A stretch of DNA of 58,097 nt from Oscillospiraceae bacterium (GTDB lineage: Bacteria; Bacillota; Clostridia; Oscillospirales; Oscillospiraceae), in assembly GCA_015067615.1 (NCBI GenBank), contig SVMD01000016.1, positions 1-58,097 on the forward strand. Direction: 5' to 3'. Below the pieces are notes generated by a model, which saw only the letters and a list, made by a program, of their open reading frames with translations, was not told where the DNA came from and did not search any database. This document shows, in pieces, positions 7,477 through 16,142 of this stretch. A program made the translations under genes and the position numbers. How positions within the stretch are numbered: the first letter of the stretch is position 1; each line of letters opens with the position of its first letter.

Positions 7477-8518
7477 TGAGTTCACCTGCTTCCTTCAGTT
7501 GGCGTTCGATGCGCTTCTTCAGCGATGCGGGCATCTCCGTCTTGGGTGCGTCCGGATGCAGCAGCCAGGTGGCGGCATAGTGGGTATCGGACACCTTGAA
7601 CAGGGGGGGCTCGCGCTCGAAATCGATCTTCATGGCGTAGGGATTACGGGGCGCGAAGGCATCACCCACGGGGGGATAGAGCATGTTGGGGGGAGTGCCG
7701 GGAATGGCCTCCAGCTCATCCTTACCCTCGGTGTCCAGGCCGGGCATGGAGGACAGCAGGGCCCAGGTGTAGGGATGCTTGGGGTCATAGAACACTTCGT
7801 TGACGGTACCCTGCTCTACGATCTTGCCGGCATACATAACGTAGACACGGTCAGCCATATTGGCCACAACACCCAGGTCATGGGTGATGAAGATAACAGA
7901 GAGGTCACGCTCCTTCTGCAGCTTCTTGATCAGATCCAGGATCTGAGACTGGATGGTAACGTCCAGAGCGGTGGTGGGCTCGTCACAGATCAGCACCTTG
8001 GGGTTGGAAGCCAGGGCGATGGCGATGACGATTCTCTGCCGCATACCGCCGGAGAACTGGAAAGGATACTCCTCATAGCGCTTCTCGGGGTTGGGAATAC
8101 CCACGGCAGCCATCAGCTCCAGGGCACGGGCCTTGGCTTCTGCCTTGGGCATCTTCTGCTTCAGGATCAGGGTCTCCGTGATCTGCTTGCCGATCTTCAT
8201 GACGGGGTCCAGTGCGGACAGGGGATCCTGGAAGATCAGGCCGATCTCATTGCCGCGGATGTCAACAAACTCCTTGTTGGACATGGCCAGAAGGTCTTTT
8301 CCTTCGTAGGTAATGGTGCCGCTGTCGATCACGGCGTTTTCGGCCAGAATCCGGCACACAGCCTTGGTGGTAACGGACTTGCCGGAGCCGGACTCACCGA
8401 CGATGGCAATGGTCTCACCCTTGTTCAGATGAAAATTGACGCCGCGGATAGCCTTAACCGCACCTGCAAAGGCATTGAAATGGATATGAAGGTCTTTTAC
8501 TTCAAGTACTTTTTCCAA
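7469..8518 (-). CDS. oppD: Oligopeptide ABC transporter ATP-binding protein OppD
   Basis: This 349-aa ATPase has Walker A GESGSGKS (41-48), signature FSGGMRQR, Walker [13 protein letters not shown] and the H-switch FITHDLGVV. The C-terminal oligopeptide/dipeptide region with [13 protein letters not shown] and a proline-rich tail ([20 protein letters not shown]) is typical of OppD; Opp/Dpp D subunits often carry a cysteine-rich Fe-S site there, and none is seen here. The start is TTG 8518, supported by AAGGAGG eight bases upstream. It lies 21 bp downstream of the S9 peptidase gene and overlaps oppF by 8 bp. Confidence 0.93.
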   Translation of the reverse strand: MEKVLEVKDLHIHFNAFAGAVKAIRGVNFHLNKGETIAIVGESGSGKSVTTKAVCRILAENAVIDSGTITYEGKDLLAMSNKEFVDIRGNEIGLIFQDPLSALDPVMKIGKQITETLILKQKMPKAEAKARALELMAAVGIPNPEKRYEEYPFQFSGGMRQRIVIAIALASNPKVLICDEPTTALDVTIQSQILDLIKKLQKERDLSVIFITHDLGVVANMADRVYVMYAGKIVEQGTVNEVFYDPKHPYTWALLSSMPGLDTEGKDELEAIPGTPPNMLYPPVGDAFAPRNPYAMKIDFEREPPLFKVSDTHYAATWLLHPDAPKTEMPASLKKRIERQLKEAGELNG

Positions 8519-8539
8519 AGCAATTTCCTCCTTCCAGAA

Positions 8540-10318
8540 TTAGTCAAGCTTGAGATGCTTCTTCAGGAATGCTGCCACCTTGGGATAGCAGTCAAACTGA
8601 TTCTTACGCTTGGACAGGCCGTGGCCTTCATCGGTGTAGAGCAGATACTCAACGGGGACGTTGCGGCTTCTCAGGCTTGCAACGATCTGCTCCGCCTCGG
8701 TGACAGGAACACGGGGGTCATTGGAGCCGTGGACCACCATCAGCGCAGCGGTAATGTCATCCACCTTATGGATGGGAGACACGGCGCGCAGGATGTGACG
8801 GTGATGGGCCAGGCTGCCGTACTCGCTCTCGCGGTGGGCACGGCGGTAATCGGCGGTGTTCTCCAGGAAGGTCTCCAGGTTGGACATGCCCACGGTATCC
8901 ACGCCGGCCACCCACAGGTCGGGGTAGAAGGCGGTGGTGGCCAGGGTCATATAGCCGCCGTAGCTGCCGCCCATGACGGCGATCTTGTCCTTGTCGGCGA
9001 TGCCGGCCTCCACCAGATGCTCAGCAAGGCAGGCAGCGTCATGGACACTGTCCAGGCGCTTTTCGATGTCATCGAGATGGTGGTAGGTCTTGCCGTAGCC
9101 CACGGAGCCGCGGACGTTGGGAGCAACGATGGTCAGGCCCTCATTCACCAGGTACTGGATCAGGGGGGAGAACATGGGACGCTCCTGGCCCTCGGGGCCG
9201 CCGTGAATATCCACGACCACGCTGCGGGAGGCCTTCTTGCCTCTGTACAGCCAGTAGGGAACGCTCAGACCGTCGAAGGAATTGTAGTGATGGAGTTCAG
9301 GCTCCACCAGGTCGTCCTTGCAGATGCCCTGCAGGTCGGTGAAGGTCATTCTCTCCACCTTTTCTTTGTCGATATCCAGCATCCAGATATCGGCAGGACG
9401 CTGACCGCTGGTCAGGGTCACCAGCAGGCGGTGGCTCTCGGGAGCCCAGCTGCTGCCATAGTAGGCCATAACGCCCTTGGGCAGGGAGGGCAGGTTCTCG
9501 AAGGCGCCGGTCTGGGTATTGTAGATCTCCAGGACGGAGTAGCCGTCGCGGTTGATCTTTACGGACAGATACTTGTCGTCGTAGCTCAGGGCCAGATCCT
9601 CAAGATCCCAGTTTTCCTCATAGATCTTGGTGAAGCTGCCGCTGGCCACATCGTAGTAAGCCAGATACTTGAACTCGCTGTCCTTGTCGGTCAGGAAGTA
9701 GAAGCCGGTGCTGTCCTTCTTCCAGGCTGCGGTGGTGTACTGGGCATAGCCGGGATTGCTGTCGATATTCTTTGCGGTCTTGGCATCGATATCGGCGATC
9801 CACATGCAGTTGTCGGACTGGGCCTTCAGCTTGTTGTACAGGAAGTACTTGCCGTTGGGAGACAGGCCGGCGGGCATATTATAGTTGTCGGAGTTCTGGA
9901 TCACGATCTCCTGCTCACCGGTTTCGGTATTCATCTGGCAGATGTCGAAGGTCTGGGGGGTACGGGCATTGCAGGAATACACGATGGTCTTGCCGTCGGG
10001 CTTGATGCCGCCGAACTGGTGTCTGGCAGCATTGTTGTTGGTCAGGTTCACAGCCTCGGCGCCCTCGCGCAGAACATGGATCTGCTCGTTTTCGTTGCCG
10101 CCCAGGTCCATGGTAAAGAACACGGTGCCGTCCTTAATGTGGACACCGCCGATGCGCTCGGCGTAGTTGGTCAGCTGCTTCTCCTCGCCGGTCTTCAGAT
10201 CCTTCTTCCAGACCTGATTGACGCCGCTGCGATTGCTCAGGAAGAGGAAGCTTTCCTCATTCAGCCATCTGGCACCGATGCAGGAACCAATGCTGAAATA
10301 CTGTTGAATAGTTGCCAT
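8540..10318 (-). CDS. S9 family peptidase (acylaminoacyl-peptidase-like)
   Basis: This 592-aa serine peptidase has an N-terminal seven-bladed-propeller-like half built from WD40/PD40-type repeats (for example IKPDGKTIVYS, LSPNGKYFLYN, SYDDKYLSVK) and a C-terminal alpha/beta-hydrolase. The triad is Ser452 in GGSYGGYM, Asp534 in HGSNDPRVP and His566 in DEGHG, the pattern of the S9C oligopeptidases that act on short peptides. No signal peptide is seen, so it acts on imported peptides in the cytoplasm. It is embedded between oppC and oppD (15 and 21 bp gaps), direct evidence that uptake and cleavage are co-expressed. ATG 10318 has AAGGAGG upstream. Confidence 0.92.
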   Translation of the reverse strand: MATIQQYFSIGSCIGARWLNEESFLFLSNRSGVNQVWKKDLKTGEEKQLTNYAERIGGVHIKDGTVFFTMDLGGNENEQIHVLREGAEAVNLTNNNAARHQFGGIKPDGKTIVYSCNARTPQTFDICQMNTETGEQEIVIQNSDNYNMPAGLSPNGKYFLYNKLKAQSDNCMWIADIDAKTAKNIDSNPGYAQYTTAAWKKDSTGFYFLTDKDSEFKYLAYYDVASGSFTKIYEENWDLEDLALSYDDKYLSVKINRDGYSVLEIYNTQTGAFENLPSLPKGVMAYYGSSWAPESHRLLVTLTSGQRPADIWMLDIDKEKVERMTFTDLQGICKDDLVEPELHHYNSFDGLSVPYWLYRGKKASRSVVVDIHGGPEGQERPMFSPLIQYLVNEGLTIVAPNVRGSVGYGKTYHHLDDIEKRLDSVHDAACLAEHLVEAGIADKDKIAVMGGSYGGYMTLATTAFYPDLWVAGVDTVGMSNLETFLENTADYRRAHRESEYGSLAHHRHILRAVSPIHKVDDITAALMVVHGSNDPRVPVTEAEQIVASLRSRNVPVEYLLYTDEGHGLSKRKNQFDCYPKVAAFLKKHLKLD

Positions 10319-10333
10319 GGTAGATCCTCCTTA

Positions 10334-11506
10334 TTACAGACCGCGCATTCTGGGGTCGAATGCGTCACGCAGACCGTTGCCGAACATGTTGAATGCCAGC
10401 ATCAGCAGGGAGATGATCAGCGCAGGGAACAGGGTCAGGTGGGGGCTGGTGGTCAGAACGCGCTGACCCTCGGCCAGAAGGACACCGATGGAAGGCTCGG
10501 GAGCCTGGATGCCCAGACCCAGATAGGACAGGAAGGATTCGGAGAAAATAGCGGAGGGAACCGCAAAGGTAGCCTGGGTGATGATGGGACCGATGGCGTT
10601 GGGCAGAATGTGACGGAAGATCAGCACTCTGTCTCTGGCGCCCATGGTTCTGGAGGCCATAACGTACTCGTAGTCCTTGTAGCGGTAGAACTGGGCACGG
10701 ATCATTCGGCTCATGCCGATCCAGCCTGTCAGGATCAACACCAATATGAACGATTGCACGCCGGCGCCCAGCACCATGATGAACAGGATGGACATGACCA
10801 GGAAGGGCACGCCGCCCAGAACCTCAATAAAGCGCTGCATGATCATATCGACCTTGCCTCCGTAATAACCGGAGATGGAGCCGTAGACAACGCCGATGAC
10901 ACAGTTGATGATAACGGACACGAAGCCGATCAGCAGGGAGATACGGGTACCTCTCCACAGACGGACAAACAGGTCGCGGCCGATATTGTCAGTACCAAAG
11001 ATGAAATAGTGGTCCTCTGCGCCGGTGTACTTGTACATGTCCACGTTGGCAATGACCTTTTTGTACTGCTTGTTCTTATAGGTCCAGTAGAACTCGCGCT
11101 CGATGGACTTGATGGCATCGCCCATCTCAATGGCGTCAGCCTCAAACAGCTCCATCTGCATGGTGCCGTCAAAGATGCCGAAGTTCTCCAGGATCGGGAC
11201 ACGGGGGGGCAGCGTGCCGAACTCGGTATGCTGCTCACGGAAGTGATAGGGACTCATCATGGGGCCAAAGATGGCCATGAATACGATAAACAGGATGATA
11301 AATGCTGCCACGACGGAGGACTTGTTCTTCTTGAATCTCATCCAGGCATCCTTGAAGAAGCCAATGGCTTCGCCTTCGATGGCCTGATCGTGAATCGTAT
11401 CGTCCGCAACATTCTCGAACATACCGGCATCGATCTTCTCCTGCGTGATCTTTTCCAGATCAGGAGTTTCCGGCACTTCAAGCTTGATCTGCTTCTTCTT
11501 ACTCAC
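10334..11506 (-). CDS. oppC: Oligopeptide ABC transporter permease OppC
   Basis: This permease has one N-terminal membrane segment (SSVVAAFIILFIVFMAIFGP), a long extracytoplasmic loop of roughly 90 residues, and a five-helix BPD_transp_1 domain with the EAA-type loop (YEYVMASRTMGARDRVLIFRHILPNAIGPI). The C-terminus NMFGNGLRDAFDPRMR is the classic DppC/OppC ending. I choose GTG 11506 because AGGAGG lies at ideal spacing and the start overlaps the oppB stop by 8 bp; longer in-frame starts up to 11563 lie inside oppB and lack support. The large loop after helix 1 is longer than in E. coli OppC and may contact the binding protein. Confidence 0.92.
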   Translation of the reverse strand: MSKKKQIKLEVPETPDLEKITQEKIDAGMFENVADDTIHDQAIEGEAIGFFKDAWMRFKKNKSSVVAAFIILFIVFMAIFGPMMSPYHFREQHTEFGTLPPRVPILENFGIFDGTMQMELFEADAIEMGDAIKSIEREFYWTYKNKQYKKVIANVDMYKYTGAEDHYFIFGTDNIGRDLFVRLWRGTRISLLIGFVSVIINCVIGVVYGSISGYYGGKVDMIMQRFIEVLGGVPFLVMSILFIMVLGAGVQSFILVLILTGWIGMSRMIRAQFYRYKDYEYVMASRTMGARDRVLIFRHILPNAIGPIITQATFAVPSAIFSESFLSYLGLGIQAPEPSIGVLLAEGQRVLTTSPHLTLFPALIISLLMLAFNMFGNGLRDAFDPRMRGL

Positions 11507-12452
11507 GAACCTTACCTCCTCCGATTCTGATTCTGGGGTCAACAATACCATAGGACAAATCAACGAGCAGCATGGAAGTCAGACTGATCACGGAGTAGAA
11601 GAACAGGACCGCGATGGTCAGATAATAGTCGGAAGTCTGGATGGACGCGGAAGTCAGAGAGCCGATACCGGGGATACCGAAAATGTTTTCCACGACCATG
11701 GAGCCGCCCAGCAGATTCATAAACATGGGAATGATGACGTTGCAAAGGGGAATGAAAGAGTTTCTCAGGGCGTGACGCAGAGTGGACTGGACATTGGACA
11801 AGCCCTTGGACTTGGACAGCAGCATATACTCGGAGTTCAGTGCCTCGAAAAGCTCAGCACGCATATAGCGGGTGATGGTGGCGATACCGCCAAAGGACAG
11901 TGCCAGAACGGGCAGGATCATAGACCAGAACTTGGAGAAGCTGAAGCCGCCCTCAATTTCCAGCAGGAAGGGGAACATGCCCAGTTTATAGGCAAATATG
12001 TACTGCAGAAGTGTCGCGAACACGAAGGACGGGACAGAAACATTGAACACGACCATGGCGCTGATGGCATAGTCCACAATGGTGTTCTTGCGAAGCGCGG
12101 CGGCAATGCCGCAGAAAAGGCCAACCGGGATCGTCAGACACAGGGAGAAGATATTCAGCATCAGTGTCGTGGGGATCTTATCACGGATGATGGCGAAGAC
12201 GGGACGTCTGGGGTACAGGGTCATGGATTCACCGAAATCTAAGGAGAGGAAGTTTTTCAGAAAGATCACATACTGCTCGCCCAGGGGCTTATCCAGATGG
12301 TATCTTGCTTCCATTGCTGCCTTGATTTCCGGAGCCGCGTTTTCACCTGCAACATCGCCGGGAATCAAGCGAATAGCAAAGAAGCTCAAACTGAGGATGA
12401 TAAACAGCGTCAGAACCATTGCGGCAATACGCTTCAGGATGTATTTGAGCAA
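11499..12452 (-). CDS. oppB: Oligopeptide ABC transporter permease OppB
   Basis: This permease begins LLKYILKRIAAMVLTLFIIL, the standard OppB/DppB N-terminal helix, and continues with five more membrane segments. The EAA-type loop is TRYMRAELFEALNSEYMLLSKSKGL, and the C-terminus LVDLSYGIVDPRIR is conserved. TTG 12452 is chosen because AAAGGAG lies seven bases upstream; the longer GTG start at 12494 would lie inside the hairpin between oppA and oppB. With the TTG start the protein is about 317 aa, the family norm. Confidence 0.92.
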   Translation of the reverse strand: MLKYILKRIAAMVLTLFIILSLSFFAIRLIPGDVAGENAAPEIKAAMEARYHLDKPLGEQYVIFLKNFLSLDFGESMTLYPRRPVFAIIRDKIPTTLMLNIFSLCLTIPVGLFCGIAAALRKNTIVDYAISAMVVFNVSVPSFVFATLLQYIFAYKLGMFPFLLEIEGGFSFSKFWSMILPVLALSFGGIATITRYMRAELFEALNSEYMLLSKSKGLSNVQSTLRHALRNSFIPLCNVIIPMFMNLLGGSMVVENIFGIPGIGSLTSASIQTSDYYLTIAVLFFYSVISLTSMLLVDLSYGIVDPRIRIGGGKVRE

Positions 12453-12479
12453 AACGATTCTCCTTTCCGATAGTAAATA

Positions 12480-12501
12480 AGGGGCTGTTTTCACAGCCCC
12501 T
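12480..12501 (-). terminator. Attenuating hairpin between oppA and oppB
   Basis: A 9-bp GC-rich stem (12480-12488 with 12493-12501, four-base loop) lies 19 bp after the oppA stop and is followed on the minus strand by TTATTTACTAT rather than a clean U-tract. Such a partial terminator or 3'-stabilising hairpin commonly makes the binding protein mRNA more abundant than that of the permeases. Confidence 0.6.
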
Positions 12502-12520
12502 CATTTTTTAAGATGAAAGA

Positions 12521-14293
12521 TCAGGGAGCTGCAGTGATGTTGTACTGGTTAGCATTGAAGCCAATCAGAGGCAGATACACATCGGAAATCAGCTCAATTC
12601 TCTCGTGATACATAACGCAGTTGTCGTTCTGCATGACGGGGCAGAATGCGCCGTACTCCAGCAGCAGCTCTTCCATACGGGCCAGGGCTTCGATCTTGGC
12701 TTCCATATCGGTAGCGATGTCGCCGTACATGGAGTTGTACTGCAGCTGATCGAACTCCTCAGAGGCGAAGCCGGTCTGGTAGGGATCAGCGTAGGTGGTG
12801 GTCCAAACGTTCATGGTTGCCCAGGGGTTGAAGTTGTTGGCCAGACGGACGCCCAGGCCCAGGTCGTAGTCACCGGCGCGGTAGGCATCGTAAGCGGATG
12901 CGGGGGGCATAGCACGCAGGGTCAGCTCAAAGCGCTCCTTGCCGAACAGGTTCTCCAGGGTCTCCTGCAGGATCTCAGCCTGACGCTTCTGATCCTCCTG
13001 GCCCTCGAAGTAGATGTACTCAACGCTCACCTTGCCGTTGGGGTACTGGTCAGCGTACTCAGCGTAGGCCTTCTCGAACAGGTCCAGAGCCTTCTCTTCG
13101 CTGGTAGCATACTTCTCAGCGATGGCCTGAGCGCGCTCAGTGGTACGGTAGTAGACATCGCCGGTGTAGATACCGGTGGAGACGATAGCGGGAGCAGCGG
13201 GATACAGCTTGTAAACGTCAGCGCAGATCCGCTCACGGGGAGTGCCGTAGTGGACAGCGTTACGGAAGTCCTGAGACTGCATGATGGGGTTGGAGGAAGC
13301 GCCGTTCATGAAGAAGCCCCAGACGTTGGCGGACAGCAGGGAGTGAGCGCGGGGGTCGTTCTTGTACTGGACGTAGTCGTCACCGGTCAGGGAGTGGTTG
13401 TCCAGCTCGCCGGCCCAGAACATCTCAGCACGGGTGGAGTTCTGAGAGATGTAACGTGCATGGTAGGAATCCAGGAACACGTAGCCTTCCTTAACCAGGG
13501 GGTCATTGTCGTTACGGACGAACTTCTCGTAGCCGTCGGTAACCCACTCGGTCAGGTAGAACATACCGGAGGAAACGACAGTATCCAGAGTGGTGCCGTA
13601 GGTGGTGGAGGTGCGGTCCTCGTTCATGCAGGCCTCGTAGGTCTCTTCCTCAACGGGCCAGATCAGGGAGCAGATGGTGGACAGGAAGTCGATCTCGGAA
13701 GCAGCGTACTGCAGGGTGATCTGCAGCTCGTTGGCGCTCAGAGCCTTGATACCGACATCTTCCCACTCGCAGGTGCCCTGGAAGTATTCCTTGGCGTTCA
13801 GGATGACAACGGGGTCGAACAGGTAGGTGGCGTTCTTGTTGACCAGCTTGGGATCCAGCAGCATCTTCATGGAGTACTCGTAGTCGGTAGCATCCAGGGT
13901 GGTGCCGGTGCTGAAGGTCAGGCCTTCACGCATCTTGATGGTCCAGGTGATACCGCCGTCGTTGGAGACGGGCAGCTCAGCTGCATGGTGGGGGATCCAG
14001 GCCAGCTCGTCATTGACGGACATGGCGGCCACCAGGGTACCATAGTTCATCATGATCTTGGAGTTGGTGTACATGTGGGGGTTGAAGGTTGCGCGGGAGG
14101 TGGTCCAGGCACGGTAGTCCTTGGGACCGGTGTACTCGTCAACGACGGGATCGGTGACGACGGGAGCCTGCTCACCGTTGCCGTTGGGCTCGGTAGCGGG
14201 GGCGTTGGTCTCATTGCCGGCGTTGCTGTTGCCGCAAGCGGCCATAGCAAGGATCATAGCCAGAGCAAGGAGCACTGCGAGAAACTTTTTCAT
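12521..14293 (-). CDS. oppA: Peptide-binding lipoprotein OppA (SBP family 5)
   Basis: This 590-aa protein starts with a lipoprotein signal (MKKFLAVLLALAMILAMAAC, lipidated Cys at 20) followed by a Gly/Asn/Thr/Pro-rich linker (about 21-55). The mature part has SBP_bac_5 features: an early WTIKMREGLTFSTG segment equivalent to the family's 'w.f.LR.gvkFsdG', internal repeats, and a C-terminal half with HYGTPRERIC and LARMEELLLEYG. It binds peptides outside the membrane and delivers them to OppBC. As first gene of the cluster it has its own promoter and an AAAAGGAG site. Ligand preference cannot be read from the sequence. Confidence 0.92.
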   Translation of the reverse strand: MKKFLAVLLALAMILAMAACGNSNAGNETNAPATEPNGNGEQAPVVTDPVVDEYTGPKDYRAWTTSRATFNPHMYTNSKIMMNYGTLVAAMSVNDELAWIPHHAAELPVSNDGGITWTIKMREGLTFSTGTTLDATDYEYSMKMLLDPKLVNKNATYLFDPVVILNAKEYFQGTCEWEDVGIKALSANELQITLQYAASEIDFLSTICSLIWPVEEETYEACMNEDRTSTTYGTTLDTVVSSGMFYLTEWVTDGYEKFVRNDNDPLVKEGYVFLDSYHARYISQNSTRAEMFWAGELDNHSLTGDDYVQYKNDPRAHSLLSANVWGFFMNGASSNPIMQSQDFRNAVHYGTPRERICADVYKLYPAAPAIVSTGIYTGDVYYRTTERAQAIAEKYATSEEKALDLFEKAYAEYADQYPNGKVSVEYIYFEGQEDQKRQAEILQETLENLFGKERFELTLRAMPPASAYDAYRAGDYDLGLGVRLANNFNPWATMNVWTTTYADPYQTGFASEEFDQLQYNSMYGDIATDMEAKIEALARMEELLLEYGAFCPVMQNDNCVMYHERIELISDVYLPLIGFNANQYNITAAP

Positions 14294-14390
14294 TGTTTTT
14301 CTCCTTTTCTATATTTTTGCGATTTCCTTCGGAAGATTTCACCAAAATCATCGCATAAGGAACAAAATTCAATTCATTCCTTGTTCATAT

Positions 14391-14419
14391 ATTTAACCAT
14401 ATTTGCCAAAACTCTTCAA
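14391..14419 (-). promoter_or_regulatory. Promoter of the opp cluster
   Basis: On the minus strand TTGAAG (14414-14419) and TTAAAT (14391-14396) are 17 bp apart, about 100 bp upstream of oppA. The 294-bp gap to the XRE gene is AT-rich and holds both divergent promoters. Confidence 0.5.
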
Positions 14420-14494
14420 GATAATTCCTGTAAACTGTAGGTTGATTTTATATCAAACATTTTTGTGAAACTCAACCACGCGTAGATTCTATGT

Positions 14495-14523
14495 TTGCTT
14501 TTTCCAAATTCCTGTGTTATAAT
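14495..14523 (+). promoter_or_regulatory. Promoter of the XRE regulator gene
   Basis: TTGCTT (14495-14500) and a perfect TATAAT (14518-14523) are spaced 17 bp, about 65 bp before the ATG at 14588. Confidence 0.65.
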
Positions 14524-14587
14524 TCCCCTGTAACTCCACTGATATTGGATTTTGACATCATTAACTCCCCGGAAAGGCTGATGAACT

Positions 14588-15517
14588 ATGAAACACAACC
14601 AGATCGGCAACCAGATACGTGAACTGCGCATGAGCCGCAATATGACCCAGGCAGAGCTTGGAAACGCTGTGGGTGTTTCCATGCAGGCTGTTTCCAAGTG
14701 GGAACGGGGCGGAACACCGGATATCGATGTCCTGATCTCCATCGCCCGCTATTTCGGCGTAACAATGGATGAGCTTCTCGGCTTGGTTCCCGACAGCTCC
14801 GGCCAGTTGTCGGACGTCCTCTTCTCCTCCCTGCTTCACAGCACCTCGCAGAATAAAATGGAGGAGGCAATCGATCACTGCTGGTCTATTTTTAAAGGTA
14901 TGAGCGGGCTGCCCTCCGTTCAGAACTACAGCTTCAGCTCTGCAAAGTCTGCCGATATTGAAAACTCCCGGTGTCGCGTCAGCAACAACAACGGCATCAG
15001 CTATTTTCTTGCCGCGAAGGACGCCCGTCTATTTGCCATTGCCCCGGAGCCGGCGGAAGGATTCAATGCGCTCCTCAGCACAGATGCCGAATATGTGGAG
15101 CTGTTCCGTTTTCTCAGTGATCCTGATGTGTTCCGTCTTCTTCTGTTTATCTGCACCCGTCCCCAATCCCTCTTCTCCAAGCGTCTGGCTGCCAATACCA
15201 CCAAGCTCCCCGAGACAAAGGTCAAGGCAGTCTTCCTGGAATTTGAAAAGCGGGGTTGGCTGGTTCAGGAAAGTGCGGATATGGACACCGGCGCCATCAC
15301 CCTGTATCGCGCTGCCTGTAAAGAGCATTTCGTCTTCTTCCTCCTGTTTGCACGGGAGATGATCATTCGGCCCAAGTTCTGGTATCTGACCTGTGTTTCA
15401 AAACGGACCAATCCTCTGCTCCGCAGCTTCGAATCCCCCGCTGCCCAATCAGCGTCCTCCCGTTGCGCCGCAAACTCGGATCCGCTTGCTGCTTCTGAGG
15501 CCGCTGCAGCCCGTTGA
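14588..15517 (+). CDS. XRE-family regulator with long C-terminal domain, probable opp regulator
   Basis: This 309-aa protein has a textbook Cro/C1 HTH at about residues 6-61 (IRELRMSRNMTQAELGNAVG, then SMQAVSKWERGGTPDIDVLI). The rest is an unrecognised domain (about 75-270) with a possible winged-helix-like part near 'ETKVKAVFLEFEKRGWLVQ', and an Ala/Ser-rich tail. The sensor-like region suggests ligand control. It is divergent from oppA across 294 bp, so regulation of the peptide cluster is the simplest inference. ATG 14588 is preceded by GGAAAGG at rather long spacing. The last ~40 residues look poorly conserved (low complexity). Confidence 0.8.
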   Translation: MKHNQIGNQIRELRMSRNMTQAELGNAVGVSMQAVSKWERGGTPDIDVLISIARYFGVTMDELLGLVPDSSGQLSDVLFSSLLHSTSQNKMEEAIDHCWSIFKGMSGLPSVQNYSFSSAKSADIENSRCRVSNNNGISYFLAAKDARLFAIAPEPAEGFNALLSTDAEYVELFRFLSDPDVFRLLLFICTRPQSLFSKRLAANTTKLPETKVKAVFLEFEKRGWLVQESADMDTGAITLYRAACKEHFVFFLLFAREMIIRPKFWYLTCVSKRTNPLLRSFESPAAQSASSRCAANSDPLAASEAAAAR

Positions 15518-15550
15518 GGCAATCCGGAATTCACCCCACCGGCTTCATAG

Positions 15551-15582
15551 AAAAAGGTCGTCCTGACGGACGGCCTTTTTTA
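15551..15582 (+). terminator. Terminator after the XRE regulator
   Basis: A stem of AAAAAGGTCGTCC with GGACGGCCTTTTT (one G-U pair, TGAC loop) ends in six Ts, 34 bp after the stop of the regulator gene. Confidence 0.85.
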
Positions 15583-15692
15583 TTTCCGGATGAACCGGAT
15601 AATATAAAGAACACTTTAAGAAAGTAAGGAAGTTCATACATATCTCTGATAGAATAGTTTTGCCATATTCCGTGACACAGAAAGGAGATTTT

Positions 15693-15788
15693 ATGCCTGC
15701 TATCCGTATTATCATCCCGGTCCGCAGAACAGGGAGATATCCACCGCCATTCGGGCTGCCCTGTGTTTCCCACAGCCGCCCGGATTAG
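15693..15788 (+). pseudogene. Probable decayed start of a family 2 glycosyltransferase gene
   Basis: An AAAGGAG site precedes ATG 15693, which reads MPAIRIIIPV, the usual opening of a family 2 glycosyltransferase, but the frame then becomes non-homologous and stops at 15786-15788. Shifting the frame by +1 just after IIIPV gives NREISTAIRAAL, which fits the continuation expected of such an enzyme (NxxxxIxxxIxSxL). The remaining DNA up to 16142 (about 350 bp) contains no convincing coding frame or RNA gene that I can see. I read this as the remnant of a second glycosyltransferase ahead of the intact one at 16143. Confidence 0.35.
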
Positions 15789-16142
15789 CCTCCGCCGACG
15801 AAAACGCTGTCAGGATATCCGTCGATCTGTGGATAAGATTCGCGAATACAATCTTATTATTAACCGCATCTTTTTCACGCAAGCTCAGCTGACAGTCATC
15901 ATGCCCCCCCCTTTCTTCCAGTCGGATGAATTCCCGGGACATTATCCGCTCCACCCGGACTCCGAAACGACTGCATCATCCCGAGACGCTTGCGGAACAG
16001 ATGCGGTATTTCTGTTTCATCCGCCATAACAGATTTCCGATATGTTTGCACTGCCGTGTCAAAGGAGAAATCACACTGATAAATGCAGCCAACGGTTCCC
16101 GCTGAAGCTTTTCACTTTAATAATAATGATTGAGAGGTTACT

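Noticed and set aside
7433..11530. A 1365-codon open frame on the plus strand opposite the opp genes
   Set aside because: It lies antisense to five genes with clear motifs, is made of Gly/His/Val/Leu/Asp-rich low-complexity sequence, and has no recognisable domain; it is an effect of GC-rich codon bias.
12605..14440. A 611-codon plus-strand frame opposite oppA
   Set aside because: Shadow frame; oppA has a lipoprotein signal, ribosome site and promoter.
15712..15954. An 80-codon minus-strand frame in the gap before the glycosyltransferase
   Set aside because: No ribosome site, no recognisable domain, and it opposes a degraded glycosyltransferase start.
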